From Blasia pusilla (lineage: Eukaryota; Marchantiophyta; Marchantiopsida; Blasiales): 64,000 bases of DNA. The notes under the pieces are model-generated. The model was not told the origin of the DNA and searched no databases. It worked only from the letters and a program-made list of their open reading frames with translations. The position numbers were made by a program, and so were the translations under genes. Numbering within the stretch: the stretch's first letter is position 1; each line of letters opens with the position of its first letter. The stretch covers positions 31,744,001 through 31,808,000 of the forward strand of contig CM114272.1 in NCBI GenBank assembly GCA_050084515.1, read 5' to 3'. Shown one piece after another: positions 61,801 to 64,000 of the stretch.

Positions 61801-64000
61801 TGTACGGTGCGAGAGTGACTACGGACTGGAAAAGGAGACGATTCATGTTCCAAGCTCCGGACCAGGTCTCAAAGCGGCTCATCAAGCTGTCATGGAAATC
61901 ACGACCACCCCAAGGAGAGACGCCACCGATCGATGAAGGCTAAACGTCAGATCAAGAGCAGACTACAGCTACTGAGTCCTCGTCCAATGTGTATTATTTA
62001 GAATGTTACAAAATGGATGAGGAGTCGGTACCTAGCAAAGAGAAGTCGACCAGAGAGGAAGAGAAGCTAGGTAATAGCACATTCCAGTTCACAAAAAGTA
62101 TGGTTCAAGAAAAGGACTACGCACAGGTCTTAATGACAGGTCAGAAGTCTCTACGCCTCTCGGCGGATTTGTCTTAAATCGAACTCATTAAGTATAAAAG
62201 GTTGTTGTTTGAGTATTTGGATGTGTTTGCATACTCTATGGATGAAATGATAGGCATTCCAGCACGGTATGGTGAACACCGAATTGACCTAAAAGAAGGT
62301 GCGGTCCCGGTACGGATGAGGCAGTATCGCCTCAACCCGAAGTACTCGTTGTTAGTCAAGGACGAAATCGACCACCGTCTCGGGGCAGGAATAATTTATC
62401 ATGTGTTAAGTAGTGAGTGGGTGTCTCCCATTATGATTGTACCCAAAAAGCAAACGGGAAAAATCAGAGTGTGCTAGGATTATCGGAAATTGAATTCGGC
62501 TACCTTAAAGGACCATCACCCCCTACCTTTCACTGACAGTATTTTGGACAAAGTTGCCGGCCACGAGCGTTATACCTTTTTGGATGGATAATCGGGCTAT
62601 AACCAGGTATCCATAAGAGAAAAAGATCGGCCCCTCACAACTTTCACCACGGACTGGGGAACTATCGCATATCGCGTGATGCCCTTTGGGTTATGCAATG
62701 CACCACCTACCTTCCAATGAATGATGATCTCCATCTTCCAAGAGTATCTGCGGAAGTTTGTTGAAATTTTCTTGGACAATTTTTGTATCTTCAGTACAGA
62801 GGCGAACACTTGGAAAAATTAGAATTAACCCTCGCTCGTTGTCGCAAAGTGCATTTGTCCCTCCATCCGGAAAAATCGTATATTGCCATGAAACAAGGGA
62901 TTTTGTTGGGGTACAGAGTGTCGGCTCAAGGAATTGAAGTCGACAAGGCCAAGGTGGATATTATCGTAGCATTGGAACCACCCAGCAATCTCCGAGAATT
63001 GAGAGGATTCTTGGGACACGTCGGATATTATCGACGGTTTATTAGAGATTATGCGATGAAAGCAGGAGCTCTTACCGCATTACTTAAAAAAGCTATCGAA
63101 TGGGAGTGGACCCCACCCTGCCGAGCGGCATTTGACGCCTTAAAGGGAGCATTGCAAAAAGCTCCTGTACTTTGGTCCCCCGATTGGACCAAACCCTTCC
63201 ACGTATATGTGGACACATCCTTGTTTGCCATTGGAGTGGTGCTCAGCTAACTAGATGAAAACAAACATGACTTCCCGGTTTACTACGCAGGCCGGCAACT
63301 ATCTTCAGCGGAGCAGAAATATACAACTACCGAACGAGAGGCGCTAGGCATGGTCTTCTCGTGTAAAAAGTTCTGACATTATTTATTAGGGTACGAATTT
63401 GTCTTCCTTGTAGATCACTTCGCGCTCAGACCATTAATGGTAAAGGCAGACCTGTCAGGTCGCATTGCGCGATGGATCCTATTGCTCCAAGAATTCACAT
63501 TTGATGTTGTTACCCGTGTCGGCAAGGTTCATACCAACGCGGATTTTCTTTCCCGGTTAAGGATGACGAACGCGGACCTCACACAATCCGTGGATGACAC
63601 CTTTCCCGATGAAGACCTGTTCCAGATCACGGAGGATCGGTTGTGCCAATCTTTTTATGAAGATATTTTTCGTTTTTTAATCACTTAGCGGCTTCCCGCC
63701 CCTATGACAGCGGAGGAACGAGCAGTCTTCTGCATAAGATAGGACCATATGAGATATGTCAGGGAATACTATTCAAATTAGGTGTGGATGAAGAGTATCA
63801 ACAATGCTTGGAAGCAGAAGAAATCCCCCACATCATCAGAGCCATGCATACGGCTGATTCTGGTGGACACTACCCTGTAAAAAATATCGTTAAGAAAATC
63901 TTGGCCACACGTTATTGGTGGCCAACTATGTACAAAGATGTAGGTGAATTTATCCAAATTTGTGATGTCTGTCAAAGAGGAGGTCGACCAACAGCTACCT
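58821..64000 (+). pseudogene. Ty3/gypsy gag-pol, interrupted, truncated by window end
   Basis: ATG GGG AAT at 58,821 starts a frame that stays the same to about 62,795 through stops at 59,133, 59,811, 59,871, 60,360, 60,375, 61,419, 61,608, 61,941, 62,175 and 62,475, among others. It shifts once and then continues to the end. The gag capsid-like part is at 59,500-59,950 (YPTFVGGRRDDVDNFVLEF). A Ser/Lys/Arg tail and zinc knuckles follow (CYNCGAAHHWTNNC, CGNCKKGGHTAVEC, and a first one lacking its last Cys). Protease has NSGSG where D-S/T-G is needed (about 61,566). RT (HHPLPFTDSI, RVMPFGLCNAPPTFQ) has FLDN where the family has Y/F-x-DD. RNase H (VYVDTSLFAIGVVLS, TEREALGMVF) and the integrase zinc domain (YWWPTMYKDV, CDVCQRGG) end the window. 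Normally it makes virus-like particle proteins and integrates cDNA. Confidence 0.85.

Larger units (their letters stand above)
57578..64000 (+). mobile_element. Ty3/gypsy LTR retrotransposon, 5' portion
   Basis: A complete 5' LTR, a primer-binding site and a long gag-pol in a single main reading frame are present. The element continues past the end of the window within integrase. It is inserted in the RT of the minus-strand gypsy element and is therefore the younger of the two. Domain order (protease, RT, RNase H, integrase) is that of Ty3/gypsy rather than copia. At least ten in-frame stops, a frame change near 62,795 and mutated active sites show it is non-autonomous. Confidence 0.85.

Overview
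This is nuclear DNA of a land plant. The evidence is three intact secreted class III peroxidase genes with the classical three-intron layout, spliceosomal GT-AG introns, a fragment of a plasma-membrane H+-ATPase, and plant-type transposons (CACTA/TNP2, hAT, Ty3/gypsy). I cannot name the species. A non-LTR element with a restriction-like endonuclease and a PHD-bearing gypsy element make a non-seed plant plausible, but that is inference. No rRNA, tRNA, CRISPR or operon structure was seen.

Layout. 1-20.6 kb is repeat-rich: GC-rich tandem motifs and perfect hairpins (1-1.3 kb), a small unrecognised ORF family present in three copies (2.0, 13.0 and 16.7 kb, all minus strand), an H+-ATPase N-terminal fragment (3.0-3.1 kb), an intact unassigned 236-aa ORF (3.4-4.1 kb), and a decayed CACTA element (TNP2 remnants from 6.8 to 10.3 kb, then a field of subterminal repeats ending in TAGTG at 11,675). 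A decayed multi-exon-like minus-strand locus (13.1-14.2 kb), a purine-rich duplicated tract (14.7-15.1 kb) and a probable LTR relic (from 19,361) follow.

22-53 kb is the gene-bearing part. Peroxidase genes lie at 26.4-28.4, 34.3-36.2 and 50.6-52.8 kb, all on the plus strand and all with identical exon lengths downstream of exon 1 (183, 175 and 404 nt). A truncated peroxidase relic lies at 37.1-37.4 kb. The first two genes sit in a segmental tandem duplication that includes upstream and downstream DNA, and the third shares shorter patches. Between copies two and three lie a decayed non-LTR retrotransposon (minus, 38.2-41.7 kb; reverse transcriptase plus restriction-like endonuclease) and a decayed hAT transposase (plus, 44.75-47.0 kb).

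53-64 kb is nested retrotransposon. A minus-strand Ty3/gypsy pol (RT, RNase H, integrase, PHD finger) is cut in its RT domain at 57,577/57,578 by the 5' LTR of a plus-strand Ty3/gypsy element (LTR, tRNA-Asp-type primer site, single-frame gag-pol), which runs off the window end.

The three peroxidases are the only genes that look functional. They would be secreted to the wall/apoplast and oxidise phenolics with H2O2. Everything else recognisable is mobile DNA or its relics, much of it broken by stop codons. No clearly new multi-gene system is visible. The best leads are the three-copy ORF family, the endonuclease-bearing non-LTR element, and the peroxidase array.
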